DNA of 64,000 nucleotides from Eubacteriales bacterium (GTDB lineage: Bacteria > Bacillota > Clostridia > Lachnospirales > Lachnospiraceae). Below the pieces are notes generated by a model that saw only the letters and a list, made by a program, of their open reading frames with translations, searched no databases and had not been told where the DNA came from. Within the stretch, counting starts at the first letter, position 1; each line of letters begins with the position of its first letter. Both the position numbers and the translations under genes were made by a program. Positions 63,832-64,000 of the stretch are shown here, piece after piece. The DNA is taken from assembly GCA_030539395.1 (NCBI GenBank), contig JAUNSC010000007.1, positions 1 to 64,000 on the forward strand. Direction: 5' to 3'.

Positions 63832-64000
63832 TTATGTACGTTCATGCATAATACTTTCAACAATCTTTTTCGTCCTGGGAAGCCAGAACTGTACCAGCGG
63901 TCCCGTCAGGAAAACAGCCACAACTGTTCCTATGCCAACAGTTCCCCCAAGTAAAAATCCAAGTACCACAAAAAACAGATCGCATGCTACTCTCACCCAA
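63832..64000 (-). CDS. YczE/YyaS/YitT-family membrane protein (C-terminal part, runs off window)
   Basis: Partial: 55 codons to TAA at 63832. The visible end reads RVACDLFFVVLGFLLGGTVG then IGTVVAVFLTGPLVQFWLPR and a basic tail to HERT. The LGGTVGIGTVVAVFLTGP segment is typical of the YczE/YyaS membrane-protein group of unknown function. Confidence 0.75.
   Translation of the reverse strand, partial: WVRVACDLFFVVLGFLLGGTVGIGTVVAVFLTGPLVQFWLPRTKKIVESIMHERT

Overview
This window reads as the chromosome of a Gram-positive, gut-type Clostridia, most likely a Lachnospiraceae member (Blautia / Ruminococcus gnavus / Dorea-like). The reasons are AGGAGG-type ribosome sites, near-consensus sigma-A promoters, sporulation-related relics, LytTR-DUF3021 and DUF3169-XRE gene pairs, CUT1 sugar importers, GH32 and GH36 glycosidases and an oleate hydratase. 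I saw no rRNA, tRNA, CRISPR array or intact transposon. Most genes lie on the minus strand. The genus is inference.

Layout. 1-4.7 kb: type I restriction-modification operon (hsdR, hsdM, 5' part of hsdS) behind one promoter and a DUF4145 remnant. 4.4-7.1 kb: a gene graveyard where a DUF4145 gene, a spoIIID fragment, a small ORF with an in-frame TGA, a GNAT gene, a cupin gene and an AlbA-type regulator are all decayed, several by loss of their middle; only a MarR regulator looks intact, and its probable operators overlap the promoter. 7.1-15.4 kb: NhaC antiporter, a pRiA4b-ORF3/SEC-C protein, a GH36 alpha-galactosidase preceded by a strongly folded ~140-nt element, two small membrane/zinc-ribbon genes, and a LytTR-DUF3021 pair whose regulator seems to start at ATA.

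15.5-26.8 kb: an eleven-gene catabolic operon under a divergent DeoR regulator. It has two ABC ATPase/permease pairs, one NMT1/THI5-like binding protein, a BtpA/SgcQ TIM barrel, an M42 peptidase (SgcX-like), an SGNH hydrolase, a HAD phosphatase, a 3-hydroxyisobutyrate-dehydrogenase-like enzyme and an FGGY kinase. The DeoR/BtpA/M42 core matches the uncharacterised E. coli sgc locus, but here with ABC rather than PTS transport. 26.9-32.9 kb: a fructo-oligosaccharide/sucrose operon (binding protein, two permeases, LacI repressor, GH32) with three matching LacI operators.

33-38 kb: YbaK / TrmH-family / CbxX-type AAA operon; AraC-GyrI regulator; an AbrB-like regulator with a perfect 45-bp inverted repeat on its promoter, and a GT1 glycosyltransferase. 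38-47 kb: a NatA / NatB-CPBP fusion / XRE / DUF3169 / DUF2007 operon with three tandem operators, an ABC exporter, and a MacB-FtsX operon with an attenuator-like leader. 47.1-52 kb: an ATP-grasp / alpha-E / transglutaminase / double AstE-like metallopeptidase operon, a candidate peptide-modification system in which one peptidase paralogue has lost zinc ligands. 52-64 kb: MATE and EamA transporters, TetR and oleate hydratase, a secreted DUF4353-type protein, a truncated mscL, an L,D-transpeptidase, an LTA-synthase-like enzyme with a C-terminal beta domain, and a partial YczE/YitT-type membrane protein at the edge.
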